Assembly: GCF_901001135.1 (NCBI RefSeq)
Contig: NC_042625.1
Span: 35,779,842 to 35,843,841 of the forward strand
Length of the DNA stretch: 64,000 nucleotides
Source: Rhinatrema bivittatum
Lineage: Eukaryota > Chordata > Amphibia > Gymnophiona > Rhinatrematidae
Direction: 5' to 3'
Below are positions 63,916 to 64,000 of the stretch, piece after piece; positions within the stretch are counted from its first letter, which is position 1, and each line of letters begins with the position of its first letter. The notes under the pieces are model-generated. The model saw only the letters and a program-made list of their open reading frames with translations, was not told the origin of the DNA and ran no database searches. Made by a program: the position numbers and the translations under genes.

Positions 63916-64000
63916 GCAAAAGCTAAATATCTAGATGTGGCTAAGAAAATGAAAGAATATGAAGAAAAGAAATATGAATTCTGGAAAGAGTACACAGGGC
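63916..64000 (+). CDS. DNAH10: Axonemal dynein heavy chain, exon (cut by window edge)
   Basis: The acceptor is 'ctctttacgacag|gca', and the exon runs off the window. Phase 0 joins it to the exon ending at 55474. The visible 28 codons encode AKAKYLDVAKKMKEYEEKKYEFWKEYTG, a charged helix that continues the DHC_N1 tail after the LLLSERGKT segment. The upstream pyrimidine tract is short and is preceded within 50 bp by the end of DIRS-F. The gene assignment follows from the two upstream exons. The short length makes this exon alone weak evidence. Confidence 0.8.

Noticed and set aside
1..64000. tRNA, rRNA, snRNA or miRNA genes
   Set aside because: No cloverleaf, box A/B pair in SINE context or other RNA gene signature was recognised by eye. 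The hairpins at 43596-43736 belong to a transposable element.

Overview
This is a vertebrate nuclear window. No bacterial or organellar features are present. The only host gene is a ciliary dynein heavy chain on the + strand, seen as three phase-0 coding exons (18374-18544, 55298-55474, 63916 to the window edge). They encode part of the N-terminal tail and best resemble DNAH10 (inference). Two complete introns (36,753 bp and 8,441 bp) and one partial intron account for almost everything else.

The introns are built of nested retrotransposons. DIRS-type tyrosine-recombinase elements dominate. They show inverted terminal repeats, an internal complementary region (ICR), a gag with a Cys/His zinc motif, RT-RNase H and a tyrosine recombinase (YR). 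I label six: A (5954-11583), B (19161-24516), C (26726-34231), D (40500-41849 plus 50509-52830), E (44357-50240) and F (56199-63868). Also present are CR1-clade LINEs ending in octamer microsatellites, L2-clade LINEs ending in (AAATA)n-like tails, Ty3/gypsy relics and LTRs, a non-autonomous hAT element, a Harbinger-associated Myb-like relic, one L1/Tx1-like 3' end and a palindromic foldback element. DIRS abundance together with L2, CR1 and very long introns suggests an amphibian with a large genome, perhaps a caecilian. This is inference; nothing here fixes the species.

Layout: 1-5945, old gypsy, DIRS, CR1 and L2 debris. 5954-11583, DIRS-A. 11590-12264, a palindromic MITE and a dispersed repeat. 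12265-16947, an L2 LINE with 223-bp tandem monomers at its 5' end and a 66-bp target-site duplication. 17828-18135, a miniature DIRS-end unit. 18374-18544, host exon. 19161-35655, a stack in which CR1-1 abuts or interrupts DIRS-B, DIRS-C interrupts CR1-1, and CR1-2 interrupts DIRS-C. 36010-39570, Harbinger, CR1, LTR, hAT and L2 fragments. 40500-52830, a second stack in which DIRS-D is interrupted by a gypsy-like LTR, itself interrupted by a palindromic element and by DIRS-E. 53381-54950, a second L2. 55298-55474, host exon. 56199-63868, DIRS-F carrying an LTR-like insert and a CR1, ending 47 bp before the third host exon.

The insertion order can be read from the sequence because several junctions are base-precise. 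DIRS-C is the best preserved element, with near-identical inverted repeats and an uninterrupted recombinase ORF. Almost all other element ORFs carry frameshifts or stops. The strongest leads are the palindrome, the long L2 target-site duplication, the L2 promoter-like monomers, the recurrent splice-donor motif at DIRS outer ends, the miniature DIRS-end units, and a DIRS-CR1 chimeric ORF.
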